Shown here in pieces: positions 33,796-44,223 of a stretch of DNA of 64,000 nucleotides (its first letter is position 1; every line of letters starts with the position of its first letter). The notes beneath the pieces were generated by a model that saw only the letters and a list, made by a program, of their open reading frames with translations, was not told the origin of the DNA and ran no database searches. The translations under genes were made by a program, and so were the position numbers. The stretch comes from Blastocladiella emersonii ATCC 22665 (lineage: Eukaryota; Blastocladiomycota; Blastocladiomycetes; Blastocladiales; Blastocladiaceae): contig JANHCV010000015.1 of NCBI GenBank assembly GCA_025594325.1, positions 1 to 64,000 on the forward strand, written 5' to 3'.

Positions 33796-35125
33796 CTATG
33801 GCCAGTACTTGGACTGCATCTTGCGGACCTGCTCGAGGAACACGAATGTGAGGATCGTGTGCGGGCTACAAGTCACAGAGGCGCGCGTCAGTCATCTCGT
33901 CCCACCCGAGTTGGCCACACCAAACGCGAAACGTACCCGACACGGAGGTAGTGCGCCGAGAGGCCCTTGTACAGCGCGCTGATCCCCTCGGCGCGCAGCG
34001 TCTTGGCGAAGCAGTCGATGGGTCCGCGGTACAGCGCGCCGGTGCCGTCGGGCAGCACCTTCTGGTTGTAGAGTCGCGTCGAGACGACGTCGAACGGGTT
34101 CATGGACACGGCGACGAGCAGGCCCGTGATCATGGACGCGCAGAAGTGCAGGCCGACGCCCTCGGTGAAGACGGGCGACCGCTCGCCCGTGGCGCGGTCG
34201 ACGGACTGGAACAGGTCGTGCGTCAGCAAAAAGTCCTTGATGGTGTCGTACGACGAGAGCTGGACGGCCGAGCCGACTAGAAACACGCGTGCGCGAGTGA
34301 GTGGAGTCGTCGCGCGAAGCGCGAAAGCGAGAGTAGCGTACCGCCGGTTCGCATCATGCTAGCCGTGACGCCGCGCCACAAGTTCATGACGCCGCCCTCG
34401 CGCACGACCTCGGCGAGCGCGTGGCCCGTGTGGCGGTACTTGTGCTGCGCGCCGACGCCCATGAGCCGCGGGTCGGTCGAGTACGACTGCATGCGGGTCT
34501 TGACGAGGAACAGCGGGCTGCCGAGGAGCGCGGCGGCGATGCCGCACAGAAAGCCTGAGAGGACGGGAATTACCTTAGGCTCGGCCGAGCGGACGGCGCC
34601 CGTCCAGGCTTCCGGGAACCACGGCGCCGAGGTCGCGGCTGCGGACGCCGTGTACAGGACGCGCTTGGCAGGGTCGTACCCGCCAAGCCGCGTGCCGTTC
34701 ATGACAGCCTGATACAGGTAGGCGGGGAACAGGCCGCGCTGCAGGCCACGGAGGCCCTCGGCGCGCGCAATCACCATGAAGGCCTGCGGCGCCGACGTGT
34801 ACACGCGCGTCACTGTCGCGGCGCCGTCTGCCGCGGCGGATTTGGACGACCGGATCAGCTCGCCCTGCAGCTGTAGCCGCGTCTTGACGACCTCCCTACG
34901 CGCGGGTTTCGGGTGTGTAAGGGTCAGCACGCGCGATTCGCTGGAAGATCACAAGATCACAACGCACCACGGGTTCGTGAAGGTGGCCGCCATGCACGCG
35001 GCGGTCGCGCCGGTGGCGAACCCCTTGAACAGGGAGCGCTGCTGCGGGTGGAGCGCGGGCGCGGGCGCCGTCGTGAGGTGGTGCGCTGCGGGTAGTAGCG
35101 CGGGTGGAGATGCGCTGCTCGACAT
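33796..35125 (-). CDS. OAC1: Mitochondrial carrier, Oac1/SLC25A34-35 type
   Basis: Four exons, complement(join(33796..33865, 33937..34276, 34342..34895, 34968..35125)), 373 aa; introns of 71, 65 and 72 nt. All joins are in phase and two fall inside carrier motifs. The three mitochondrial-carrier repeats are visible through their signatures: NPWEVVKTRLQLQGEL (split by intron 1), SPLFLVKTRMQSYS, and NPFDVVSTRLYNQK. The end HYLRVGPHTILTFVFLEQV is formed by the last join and is typical of the Oac1 group. These inner-membrane carriers exchange oxaloacetate, sulfate or related anions; the substrate here is inferred from the group only. The protein is longer than usual because of a Pro/Ala-rich N-terminus and an Ala-rich loop after repeat 1. 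Confidence 0.9.
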
Positions 35126-36534
35126 GGTGGTGGCGGGTGCGGCGTGTGCTTCGGTGCAAGGCTACACGGAGCCCGGAGAGTCGCAGCGGCGGAGCGTGAG
35201 TCGCGGTCGACGCGAGAGTACCGGAGCGAGTCGAGCGATAGCATCGAGAAGAGCGGTCTGTACGGAATGGGGGTAGGTGGAGAGGGGAAGGGCGTAGCGA
35301 GTCGCGCCGCGCCGCACACCACACTCGTCGTGACGTTGGTTTCTTTCTTCTTCTCGTTCGTTCGGGATCAAGACCGAGGGGGAACCGGAACGCGGTCTCC
35401 TCGTCTTCGTATCAAGTTACATCCAGAGCGCGGATGAAGGGAGCGAGAGCGGCGGGCGGCACAGTGCGGCGCGAAGAGCGGGCGAGTCGGGCGGGCGAGG
35501 TGAGGCAGCCGCGCCACCACAGGGCGCAGGGCGCAGCCGGTGCCGCAACGGCGTCGCCCACATGGGCGTCGGCAGCAGCGGCGGCGGCGAGCTCGAAGAA
35601 CTCGCACGCGCACTCGCGTCATGCAGCTGCAGGTCGCGTGGTGGTGGTGGCGTCCAAAATTGGCGCAGATTCATAGAGAGCTTCATGAAGGGAGACACGG
35701 ACGTGCTCAGTTGCAGGAGGAGAGAAGCAGCCGATCCGTGTGGGAGAGCGAGGGAAGCGAGCGAAGGAGAGGGGAGGAAACGCGGAGCAGAGCAGGCAGG
35801 GACAGCGGTCCGTGGTTGGGGGACTCGGCCGCCGCCACGCACGCCCGTTTCCCAAAGTAGACGCGTGGTCGGACTCAGCGATCACTCGGCCATCACGCCG
35901 CGAAGCTGACATGACACACGCGCGAGCAGAAGGATGATGAGAAGAGTTTCTGATGTTTATTCGGGTTCCACTTTTTCTACGTTGGCGATGACCGAGGGCT
36001 GCTAGGGCATGTTCCACTTTGCTGCGTTCGATGGAGAGAGAGGAGGGAGGGAGGGCGTCGCGAGGGCCTGATCCTCGCCTGATGGACGTGTCGATGCGGC
36101 CACGGCAGCGAGGGACTGTCGGATGAGAGCGAGTCTGACGATGGCGGTGGTGGATCGAGGCGAGCACTGACGGGACTGACGAGGAGCGAGGCGACTGAGA
36201 GAGACTGAGATGAGAGCGACTGAGATGGCTGAGTGAGGATGGAATGGGTGGTGGGGTGTCATGATTCATTCAAGACGGCAAGAGAGCGAGAGGGAGGGAG
36301 CGTTGATGACGCTTGTTGGGTACAGTGATGAGGCGAGGCGGAGGAGGACAGTGAGGGGAGGTTCCAGCAAGGGGGATGATGGTGACAGGTCGGTCATGAG
36401 TGGTTGGTTGTTGTTGCTGTTGTTGTTGAGGTCACGCGAGAGGGAGAGGAGGGGGGGGAGATGGGTTGCTTGGGGAGAAGGTCGGTATGTCGGAGGAGGA
36501 GGAGGCCGATGCGGCGGCGTCGAGATGCGCGAGC
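35126..36534. other. 1.4-kb region without a supported gene
   Basis: This is upstream of the Oac1-like carrier. Open frames on the minus strand are Ser/Pro/His-rich and on the plus strand Gly/Arg-rich, with no family resemblance. The part 36,000-36,500 is purine-rich on the plus strand (many GAGGGAG and GAGAG units). It may be a long promoter or regulatory spacer. I see no RNA gene. Confidence 0.4.
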
Positions 36535-36824
36535 TTACTGGTCGTTGGACTCGTTGGTGCCCTGGTTCTGCATCATGGCGACGCGCTCTTGCCAGGTGAT
36601 GTGGCCGTGGTTGGGGCGGATGCGCAGGTCCTGGTCCGACACGATCTTGTGCACGGTCGAGTAGACGGCGACTGGAGGAAGAGCGGGCGAGGGGCAGCGT
36701 GAGCGAGGGCGATCACGGCGGCGGTCGAGTGGCGAGGGCGAGGCGTACACGAGGCGACGACGGAGACGAAGCCGATGAGGGGGACGATCTCGGGGGTCTT
36801 GCGGAAGTAGGCGGCGAGGGTCAT
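36535..36824 (-). CDS. B12D/NDUFA4-like small mitochondrial subunit
   Basis: Two exons, complement(join(36535..36671, 36749..36824)), 70 aa; the 77-nt intron is GTACGC...CTCCAG. The spliced start MTLAAYFRKTPEIVPLIGFV has the pattern of B12D/MLRQ (NDUFA4) proteins: a short basic N-terminus, K-x-P-E-I/V-x-P, one membrane helix, then a hydrophilic tail with an R-x-x-P turn (DLRIRPNHGHITWQ). Family members sit in the mitochondrial inner membrane with respiratory complexes (complex IV for NDUFA4). The tail ends in Asn/Gln-rich sequence. Size is close to the family norm of 80-90 aa. Confidence 0.75.
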
Positions 36825-37408
36825 CTTGGTGGTGTGTGTAAGGAAGGCTCTTTTGGTTGCGAAGGCGATGGTTTGGTCGACGAGGGACGCGGGGGAGCGC
36901 GGGCTTTTAACGCCGGCCGGGCAGGCCCAGGTCGGCGGCGACCGATCGCAGAGAGTTTGCTGTCGCTGGTCGCGCGGATCCGGGACGCCGCTGCCCGATG
37001 GCCGGCCGCCGCTGCCCGATGGCCGGCCGCCGCTCCAGGCCCCTGCTGCGGCCGCGGTCACGCGTCATGCTGATTCACGATGACGGCGGCCGCGCGGGCC
37101 TTGAACCTTGAACGGGCGATTGCGCGGCCGAGCGTCACAACGCGTACGGGGTTGTGTCAGTGTGCGTGCATAAAGATCGAAGGGGTGCGGTGGCGGAAAC
37201 CTTGCATGAATGTGGCGCTGCACGCACACGTGACGCAGCGGCTCCAGGGACGCGCGCGGCGGCCGCCTCATCCTGAGTCATCCTGCGTCAGCCTCCCCGC
37301 GCGAACGTTAGCGCTCGGCCTTGTCTCCCTCTGTCTCCCACCCTGTTGGAGCAGGTGCAGGGCGGCCCTGCTGGTCCCTTGCAGCCCTGACTTGGGCAGG
37401 ACAGCGAG
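36825..37408. other. Intergenic, upstream of the B12D-like gene
   Basis: About 580 bp with a short tandem duplication near 36,993-37,034 (CGCTGCCCGATGGCCGGC twice). No supported gene. Confidence 0.45.
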
Positions 37409-37630
37409 ATGGACGAGGTGCAACTCGAGGTCGGCGACTGGCGCCTCAACTTCGACATGCGGTCGAGCGTCCACGAGTGCTTCCCGCGCGCGTGCCTGGA
37501 GCGCAACGCGGCCATGTCGATCATCCGCTGCGTCCGCCGTGGGCGGCGTCGCGGGCGAGTTCGCGCTCTCGGCGTCACTGATACCGCCGCGGTCGGCTGG
37601 TGCCGCCGACACGTCGCCCACGAGCCGTGA
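37409..37630 (+). CDS. Possible small coding region or remnant
   Basis: A 73-codon frame whose first 37 codons have the local coding style (MDEVQLEVGDWRLNFDMRSS, strongly C/G-ending). After about 37,520 it becomes Arg-rich and the coding-like signal moves to another frame (GGVAGEFALSASLIPP). This could be a gene with a missed intron, a frame-shifted remnant, or chance. The antisense strand is also open. I do not recognise a family. Confidence 0.25.
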   Translation: MDEVQLEVGDWRLNFDMRSSVHECFPRACLERNAAMSIIRCVRRGRRRGRVRALGVTDTAAVGWCRRHVAHEP

Positions 37631-37738
37631 GCCGAGGCCAATCTGGTCGTGCCGCGCAAGCGCGCCGACGATCTGCAGGTTGTAGCTAGTACTATAGTGT
37701 ATGGGCATCTCACGGCTAACGACGGCGCCGGCAAGCTC

Positions 37739-38389
37739 TCACACCCGCGGGAGCGCCTCCGACCCGGGGCCCATGCACGGGACACGCTTGCCAGGCACGT
37801 ACGGCTTCTTGACCTCGTTGTTGTCGTTGAGCTCGTGGCGTGCGGGGTCGATCTGGAGGTCTACATGCAGTTGGAATGGGTGAGGACGCGGCGTCGTTGC
37901 GTCGAGCGCGCGAGAGCGTACCGAACACGCCGTCGTCCTTCTGGATGCCCTGCACGATGTTGCGCTCGAGGTACTGGGCGACGTCCTGCGCCTTTTGCAG
38001 CAGCTATACGCGGCCGATGGATGGATGAAGTGAGCGTCGGTTGCGATTGGTGGCGTCAGGTTGTGCATACCTCCTTGATCTCGGCCTCGTCCGTGACATT
38101 GCGTGCCTCGCTGTACTGTTTCCGCGTCTCGGCGTGCGCCGCTACACGCAGGGACCGGCGGGTCAGTCGTCTGCCCGCCTTACCGCGGCAGCGATGGCCG
38201 CGTACCCAGTAGAGTGCGGTTATCGCCTGCGCCGGGAGGAAACCATGCGAGATACACGGGTTGGCCGCGTCAGTCGACGACGTTCATCGTGGAGCAGTCC
38301 ATCGACGGGTCTCACTGACCCTTAAACGTGATGTTATGGACGCGGAGCAGTCGCTTGTACGACGCCAGAACTTGTGCACGGAGTGACAT
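37739..38389 (-). CDS. MZM1: LYR-motif complex III assembly factor (LYRM7/Mzm1)
   Basis: Five exons, complement(join(37739..37860, 37922..38003, 38071..38141, 38206..38226, 38320..38389)), 121 aa; introns of 61, 67, 64 and 93 nt. Exon 2 is a 21-nt micro-exon that adds DNRTLL and restores the frame between exons 1 and 3. The product starts MSLRAQVLASYKRLLRVHNI and continues TRKQYSEARNVTDEAEIKEL and then VAQYLERNIVQGIQKDD. This matches the LYRM7/Mzm1 pattern, including the IVQG motif and the L-Y/K-R-x-L-L helix. The family protects the Rieske Fe-S protein in the mitochondrial matrix before it joins complex III. The C-terminus (NDNNEVKKPYVPGKRVPC) fits LYRM7-type tails. Every join is in phase, which strongly supports the model. 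Confidence 0.85.
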
Positions 38390-38630
38390 GATTTACAGGG
38401 TGTTGATTCGTCGCGTACAAGCGTGTCTCGCGGGGCCTATACACCGGTGATGAAGATCGGCGGGGAACAACAGCGGAACCAGTGAACCAGTGAGGCGTAA
38501 ATTCCCGTCACGCCTGTCACGCCGGCCTCAACGCTTCAACGCTTGCTCCTCTTTTCTTCCTTCGCGCTGATCTATCCCTGCCAGTCTGTCTCCCCGACGG
38601 CCTCCTTGCAACGTAGCACCGCCACGAAAC

Positions 38631-39705
38631 ATGATGCACTCCATGATCCGGACAGCCCAGCGCGCGGCCCACGCCTCGGTCCGCCGCGCCGCGGCCACGC
38701 GCGGCCTCTCCGCGACGGCGGCCCGCCTCGACGTCACGCCCAGTATGTCTCTGCCGTGTTCGCGCCCTTGGTCCTCGTACTAGGACTTACGGGAAGCGCT
38801 TGTCTAGCCGTCGAGAAGAAGCCCGAGATCAAGAAGTTCTGGCGCGCCGTGACGCTGCAGGAGAACACGGGTACGCTCGCCGCCCGCCGCACTAGTGCAC
38901 CAGCTGCTCGATCTCATCACGGACTCTCGCATTAGACGACTACCAGGTCCTCCTCGACGGCCGCACCGTCAAGTCGCCCAAGGGCACCCCGCTGTCGATC
39001 CCCAAGACCCACCCGCACCTCGCCCACCTCGTATCCGCCGAGTGGGAGAGCCAGAAGAATCTGCTCAAGGCCTACTCGCTCCCTCTGGTACGCGTGCTCT
39101 TTTTATTGAGCAAAGATTGGAACGCGCTGACGCGCCGTGTAGACCTCGATGATCGTCCGCTCGCGCGACGACCTCGCCGATGAGGTGACCCGCAAGGACG
39201 CCATCGACAAGCTCATGAAGTTCCTGCAGACCGACGCGACCTGGTATGCTCGCCCTCGCTCTCTCCCTCGGAGTACCCCACTCACCCGCTTCTCGCGTCT
39301 AGCTACCACCAGGAGTTCCCCGACGAGCTCGTGAACCTGCAGAACGCGCACTGGGTTCCCGTGATCGAGTGGGCGCGTTCGCGGTTCGGCGTCGAGATCC
39401 TGACGACGCAGTCGCTGCTGGGCGTGCGGCAACCCGCCGAGACCGTGGCGACGCTGCGCGCGCACGTCGAGACGTACACGCCGCTGCAGCTCGCGGCCTT
39501 TGAGCGCGCGGTCCTGACGTCCAAGTCGTTCCTCGTCGGGCTCGCCCTCCTCGAGCGCGCCATCACGGCCAAGCAGGCCAGCGCCGCCGCCAGCGTCGAG
39601 GTCGAGGCCCAGATCGCCCGGTGGGGCGAGGTCGAGGACGCGCACGACGTCGACCGCGAGGATCTCCAGCGCCTTCTCGCGTCCGTCGCCCTGTCGCAGG
39701 TCTGA
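38631..39705 (+). CDS. ATP12: ATP synthase F1 assembly factor ATP12
   Basis: Five exons, 38631..38742, 38808..38870, 38936..39087, 39143..39243, 39303..39705, 276 aa; introns of 65, 65, 55 and 59 nt. It is a mitochondrial chaperone that holds the F1 alpha subunit during ATP synthase assembly. Residues 1-35 form an Arg/Ala-rich presequence. Mature-domain landmarks are IKKFWRAVTLQ, DDYQVLLDGRTVKSPKG, HLVSAEWESQ, SLPLTSMIVRSRDD, FLQTDATCYHQEFPDE (the Cys codon is split by intron 4) and HWVPVIEWARSRFGVEI. The order matches the ATP12/ATPAF2 family. It is convergent with the SLC35F gene, with about 100 bp between the stops. Confidence 0.93.
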
Positions 39706-39809
39706 GTCTTTCTCATGCAGCGAGCGCGCGGGGTCGAGTGGGATGTACGTGATATATAATGTACTTACTAGTGAAACCTAAAGCCAAAACTGCAGCATAT
39801 GTCGGGAAC

Positions 39810-40986
39810 TTACTGGCGCTTGTGACGCTCCTCGGGGGTCTCCTCTACGGGGATCGACGTGACGAGCGTGGCCTCGCTGCCCGTGGCGCCGGCGGCCGTG
39901 AAGATGTCGCGCCAGCCCTTGGGGTCAAAGTTGAAGACGAACAGGCCCGTGACGGTGCACGCGAAGCCGAGGAGGTACCACCCCGTGATGGACGCGGCGC
40001 GCAGGACGACCGTCGACCCGAGCAGGACCCAGAAGTCGGAGGTGAGCAAGCTGACGTTGAAGAGCGTGGCGGACCCGATGCGGAAGAAGTAGGGCGCCGT
40101 CGTGTACAGGATGAACATGCACGCGACAAACCCGGCGGTCGTCCAAGCGAGCCCGCTGACGACGGCGGGCGACGCGTTGAGCAGGAAGGTCACCTCCTCG
40201 CGCTCGAACAGCGCCATGTGCAGCGCCGACACCACCGTGCCGAAGAAGCCGACCATCAGGCACAGCTCGTTGGGCCCGTTGAGACGCTTGACGGCCCACT
40301 CCTGTGTCAGGTTCGACAGCGCAAAGCCCAGACCGGAGGCGAGACCCAGAATGTTGCCGATGATCACGCGGCCCGGGTCCGACGGCTCCAGCGTCAGGCG
40401 CGACGTCGCCGTCACGTCCTGCCAGATCACGATCCCAAGACCCGCCACGGCAAGCACCAGCGCGCCGTAGTGCGTCCGCGTGTACCGCGCCTTGAACACG
40501 ACCATGGAGATGAGCACCGTGAAGGGCGTCGACGACGTGTTCTACGATCGCATAGATGCGAGGTCAGTGGGAGGTGATCGCGAGCAGGCAAGGAAGCCGC
40601 GGGCGTACCAGCAGGAAGGCCGAGAGCGGGCTCGTGAACGCGTAGGCCTTGGTGACGGCGTAGTTGGCGTAAAAGTCGAAGACCGAGAAGACGAGGTAGA
40701 CCCACCACACGCGGGGCAGGTTGCTGACGATATCCCACTTGCGGTCGGCCGGGGCCACGCCGCTCGACCGCTCGCGCGCGCCGTTCACGACGTGCAGCAC
40801 GGCGAACACGGCGAACAGGAACATGTAGTGGATCGACAGCTGCGAGAAGGCCAAGTAGAAGGGCGGGTCCGACGTGTTGGCCCACTGGTTCAGGCCCGTG
40901 TTGAACAGCTGCGACCCGGACACGAGCAGCGACATGGCCTGCCCGAAGGCCACGACCGTGATGGCCTTCTTGTAGTCAAACGGCAT
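39810..40986 (-). CDS. SLC35F-type nucleotide-sugar/drug-metabolite transporter
   Basis: Two exons, complement(join(39810..40541, 40609..40986)), 369 aa; the 67-nt intron is GTACGC...CGTAG. Ten or so hydrophobic helices are visible, as in the drug/metabolite transporter superfamily. Landmarks such as KKAITVVAFGQAMSLLVSGS, VYLVFSVFDFYANYAVTKAY, TSSTPFTVLISMVVFKARY (just after the join), GNILGLASGLGFALSNLTQE and LTSDFWVLLGSTVVL match SLC35F1/F2-like proteins. This group sits in endomembranes or the plasma membrane and its substrates are poorly known. The start at 40986 has a good CAACACC-ATG context. The hydrophilic C-terminus is short. Confidence 0.87.
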
Positions 40987-41629
40987 GGTGTTGATCTCGT
41001 TGCAAGAGAGGTCCTCGATGACGCAGAGGAGAGGAAGTGGAGTCAAGGCGCAGCAGGAGTCGGTACCGAGGCAGCGGGCGGGGCATGCGCCACACAGACC
41101 AGCGATCGGCCAAAGTTTGCGTGTGGCTGTGGCGCGGGCGTGACGCCGTTGCCATGCGTTTTCTACGCGCGCTCCTCTTCGCGCTCCTCGTCAACTCACA
41201 CGATACGATGGCAAGGGAGCGAATGAAGCTTGTAGTTGATGCAACGTAGCTCAGTCTATCCATCCATCTGCTTGCTCTCGAGACGAACCGAGCTCCAAAC
41301 AACTCCCCTCGCAGGCGAGATGTCACGAATGCCTGCTCGCAGTGAGCCTAGTTGGTGATCCGCCTCGTGCTGCATGATGAACCACATGGCAGCGAACTGA
41401 GAGAGGGGAGGGAAGGCCTTAACGACTCGCATCTGTGGCAATGGCGGCCGCGAGCTCATGGATCCCTCGCCATGGGTGCCCTCGCAGCGACAACACCTCG
41501 CTGCCTGCGAACCGCAAGGTTACCGGTTACGTGCGGCTGCAAGCTCGTGCTGCCCACCTTGCGCGAGTGGGATTCTCGGAGCGAGAAGTCGACAGGGTCG
41601 GCGAGCTCGCCGGTAGGCTGACGACACGG
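40987..41629. other. Spacer left of the inverted repeat
   Basis: About 640 bp between the SLC35F-type start codon and the outer edge of the left repeat arm. No supported gene. The 58-aa gene in the arm starts only 58 bp inside the edge, so part of its left-copy promoter should lie here. Confidence 0.4.
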
Positions 41630-41687
41630 CCGCACTCCTGCCCCGCCTGCTGCGCCACCAACCACTCTTGCGCAACACCGTTCTAAC

Positions 41688-41933
41688 ATGCGGCAAACGC
41701 TTCGCGTGCTCTTCGTCACTGGCATGGCTGTCGGCGGCGGGCTCGTCGGCTTCTACCTCCAGGACCGCGCCAAGCAGCGTATGCTCGTACGCTCCGCCTC
41801 CATCGCTCGCCCTGGACCTGAACGCCGACTCACCCACACGCTCGCACATTGGTAGGAAAAGTACGCGGCCAGCTTCACGGACGAGGAGCTCAAGCAGACG
41901 GTCCGCGACATTCGCGGCTCGCGCGAGGCCTGA
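41688..41933 (+). CDS. 58-aa single-pass membrane protein, left copy
   Basis: Two exons, 41688..41786 and 41856..41933; the 69-nt intron is GTACGC...GGTAG, phase 0. The product has a basic N-terminus, one hydrophobic helix (LFVTGMAVGGGLVGFYL), then a charged helix (KQRMLEKYAASFTDEELKQT) ending in RGSREA. Size and layout resemble small mitochondrial inner-membrane assembly factors, but I cannot assign a family. The second copy in the right arm is identical in sequence. The short upstream part inside the arm means the two copies may be driven by different promoters. Confidence 0.6.
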
Positions 41934-42600
41934 CCCTGAATATAGTACGCCTGCCTTGAGACGCCTCCTCGGCCCGCGACCGCAGCGACTACGACCATGA
42001 GCGGCGCGCGTCCCGACCTGCTTGCATCTGTGCGGGCCATCGTCGCAGAGACAACGTGCTCCGTTCGCGAACGGGGCGCGCGTCATCGCGTCAGGGATCC
42101 ATGACGCCGCGTCGGCACGACCACCCGCATTCTCGGCACCTCCCTGGCCGTGCACAAGCGAACCATAGCGGCGACACGGGCGGCGCCTCGCGACCGCGTG
42201 CGCGCGTCAGTGCGGGGTGAGCGGTCCAGGGACGGCGAGTCATGAATCCGGCGGTGGCTGGGTGCCTTGTCGCGCTCCTCGGCCGCGCGTGTCAGAGTCA
42301 GCGCCGCCGCCGTTCACAGCTCGGCCATGGTTTTCGCACTTCGGCCCGCGTCGTACACCTGTCCGCGTGTTGAGCGTGTGCGAGCGCGGGGAGAGGGGCA
42401 CTAGGCGAGCGACGGAGCCCTCAAAAGCGGGCGGGTCCCCGCGCTCACCCTCACTCGATCACAGCACCCATCACCTCCCACCCTCCCTACGGCGCTAGAC
42501 GTTGCCTGTACACCTGTCGGCCGGCTCGACAGCTCTACACCCGCATCACCTCCGACTAGACGTCTGGACCACCATCTCCCCCAAAACTACAACCACCAAC
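41934..42600. other. Region upstream of the left subtilisin
   Basis: 667 bp that should contain the subtilisin promoter. It lies wholly inside the repeat arm, so the same sequence precedes the right copy. The subtilisin frame is open upstream to 42502 but has no ATG before 42601. Confidence 0.45.
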
Positions 42601-44223
42601 ATGTCGCGTCGCTCAACCCGCTCGACCAAGCCGCGCCGCTGGACCGTGGCGTCGCTCGTGACGCTGCTCGCGCTCGTGCTGCTGGGCACGCAGGCCGTCA
42701 CCGCGGCTCCCGCCAGCTCGGGCTCGTGGATCGTCGAGCTCAAGACCGACAAGGACCTCAAGGCCGCGCAGCAGGCCGTCGTCGAGTTCTACCAGAAGCA
42801 GGGGCTCGCCAACGCCGCCGACAAGGCCAAGCTGATCCAGGTCGGCACGGGCTACCGCGCGCTCGCCATGCCCGCGGGCGCGCCCGAGCTGCAGGCCAAG
42901 CTCGCGTCGCTGTCGACCGTGAAAAAGGTCGAGAAGGAGATCGAGTGGAAGATCTTCGAGACGCAGCGCAACCCGCCGGCGGGCCTCGACCGCATCGACG
43001 CCAAGAACGGGCTCGACGGCGCCTTCACGTTCCCCGCCAACGCGGGCGAGGGCGTCAACGTCTACGTGATCGACACGGGCATCAACACGCAGCACCCGGA
43101 CTTCCAGGGCCGCGCCAAGTTCCTGCAGGACTTTACGGGCGAGGGCGCCAACGACCTGCAGGGCCACGGGTCGCACTGCGCGGGCACCATCGGCGGCGGC
43201 ACGTTCGGCGTCGCCAAGAAGGCCAACCTGATCGCGCTCAAGGTGTTTGACCGCTCGGGCCGCGGGTCCAACGTGGCCATCCTGCAGGCGCTCGAGGCGG
43301 TCGCGCGCGACGTGCAGCAGTCGCGCAAGCCGTCGGTCGTGTCCATGTCGCTCGGCGGGCCGCGCGCGCCGGGGCAGGACGACACGACGACGCAGCGCGC
43401 GATCCAGTCGCTGGTCCAGCTCGGCGTCAACGTGATCGTGGCAGCGGGCAACGAGTCGCAGGACGCGTGCGGCGTGTCGCCGGCCTTCATCCCGGACGCC
43501 ATCACCGTGGCGGCGTCGGACCCGCGCAACGACGTGATCGCCGATTTCTCGAACGTCGGCCGGTGCGTCGACATCATCGCCCCCGGCGTCAACATCCAGT
43601 CGGTCGACGCGGCCAGCGGCGGGTCCAAGGTGCTGTCGGGCACGTCCATGGCGACGCCGCACGTGGCCGGCGTCGTGGCCGCGCTCCGGTCGCAGGGCAT
43701 GAGCGCGCAGCAGGCGCAGCAGGAGCTGCTCGGTAAGGCCACGCCCAACGTCGTCAAGGGCAACCTGCGCGGCACGCCCAACAAGTTCCTGTTCATCGAC
43801 CCCGCGCTCGGCGGCGGCAACAACGGCGGCGGCGGCGGTAACGGTGGTCGCCAGCCGCCCACGCAGCCTCCGACCCAGCCTCCGACCCAGCCGCCCACGC
43901 AGCCGCCCCAGCAGCCCCAGCTCCCGCCCGGCTTCCCGCCCGGTTTCCCGTTCCCCGGCCAGCCCGGCTTCCCCGGTGACGATCTCGGCGGCAGCGACGG
44001 CGACGACGGCCAGGGCCAGTTCCCGCCCGGCTTCCCCGGCTTCCCCGGTGGTGACGACGGTCAAGGCCAGTTCCCGCCCGGCTTCCCCGGCTTCCCCGGC
44101 GGCGGCGACGACGGCCAGTTCCCGCCTGGGTTCGGTGGCGACGATGGCCAGGGCTTCCCCGGCTTTGGCGATGACGGCCAGGGCTTCCCCGGCTTTGGCG
44201 GCGGCTTCCCCTTCAAGCAGTAA
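42601..44223 (+). CDS. Secreted subtilisin-like protease with collagen-like tail, left copy
   Basis: A single exon of 540 aa; the start is the first in-frame ATG (AACATGTCG). A signal peptide (about 1-38, core VASLVTLLALVLLG) is followed by an I9-type inhibitor propeptide (SWIVELKTDKDLK to about 115). The S8 catalytic domain follows, with Asp158 (VIDTGI), His189 (GHGSHCAGTI), oxyanion Asn284 (AAGNES) and Ser349 (GTSMATPHVAG). This is the proteinase K/subtilisin pattern of a secreted endopeptidase. After about residue 400 comes a low-complexity tail with QPPT repeats and then repeated GFPGFPGG-DDGQGQFPP units, resembling collagen-like or wall-associated sequence. All catalytic residues are intact. 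It points toward the spacer that holds family copies E and F. Confidence 0.95.
   Translation: MSRRSTRSTKPRRWTVASLVTLLALVLLGTQAVTAAPASSGSWIVELKTDKDLKAAQQAVVEFYQKQGLANAADKAKLIQVGTGYRALAMPAGAPELQAKLASLSTVKKVEKEIEWKIFETQRNPPAGLDRIDAKNGLDGAFTFPANAGEGVNVYVIDTGINTQHPDFQGRAKFLQDFTGEGANDLQGHGSHCAGTIGGGTFGVAKKANLIALKVFDRSGRGSNVAILQALEAVARDVQQSRKPSVVSMSLGGPRAPGQDDTTTQRAIQSLVQLGVNVIVAAGNESQDACGVSPAFIPDAITVAASDPRNDVIADFSNVGRCVDIIAPGVNIQSVDAASGGSKVLSGTSMATPHVAGVVAALRSQGMSAQQAQQELLGKATPNVVKGNLRGTPNKFLFIDPALGGGNNGGGGGNGGRQPPTQPPTQPPTQPPTQPPQQPQLPPGFPPGFPFPGQPGFPGDDLGGSDGDDGQGQFPPGFPGFPGGDDGQGQFPPGFPGFPGGGDDGQFPPGFGGDDGQGFPGFGDDGQGFPGFGGGFPFKQ

Noticed and set aside
41240-41270. tRNA-like string TAGCTCAGT
   Set aside because: No matching acceptor stem, anticodon arm or T-arm around it.
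43800-44220. Regular GFPGFPGG units seen as a CRISPR-like or satellite repeat
   Set aside because: The repeat is within the coding frame of the protease tail and keeps codon periodicity; spacer-like unique segments are absent.
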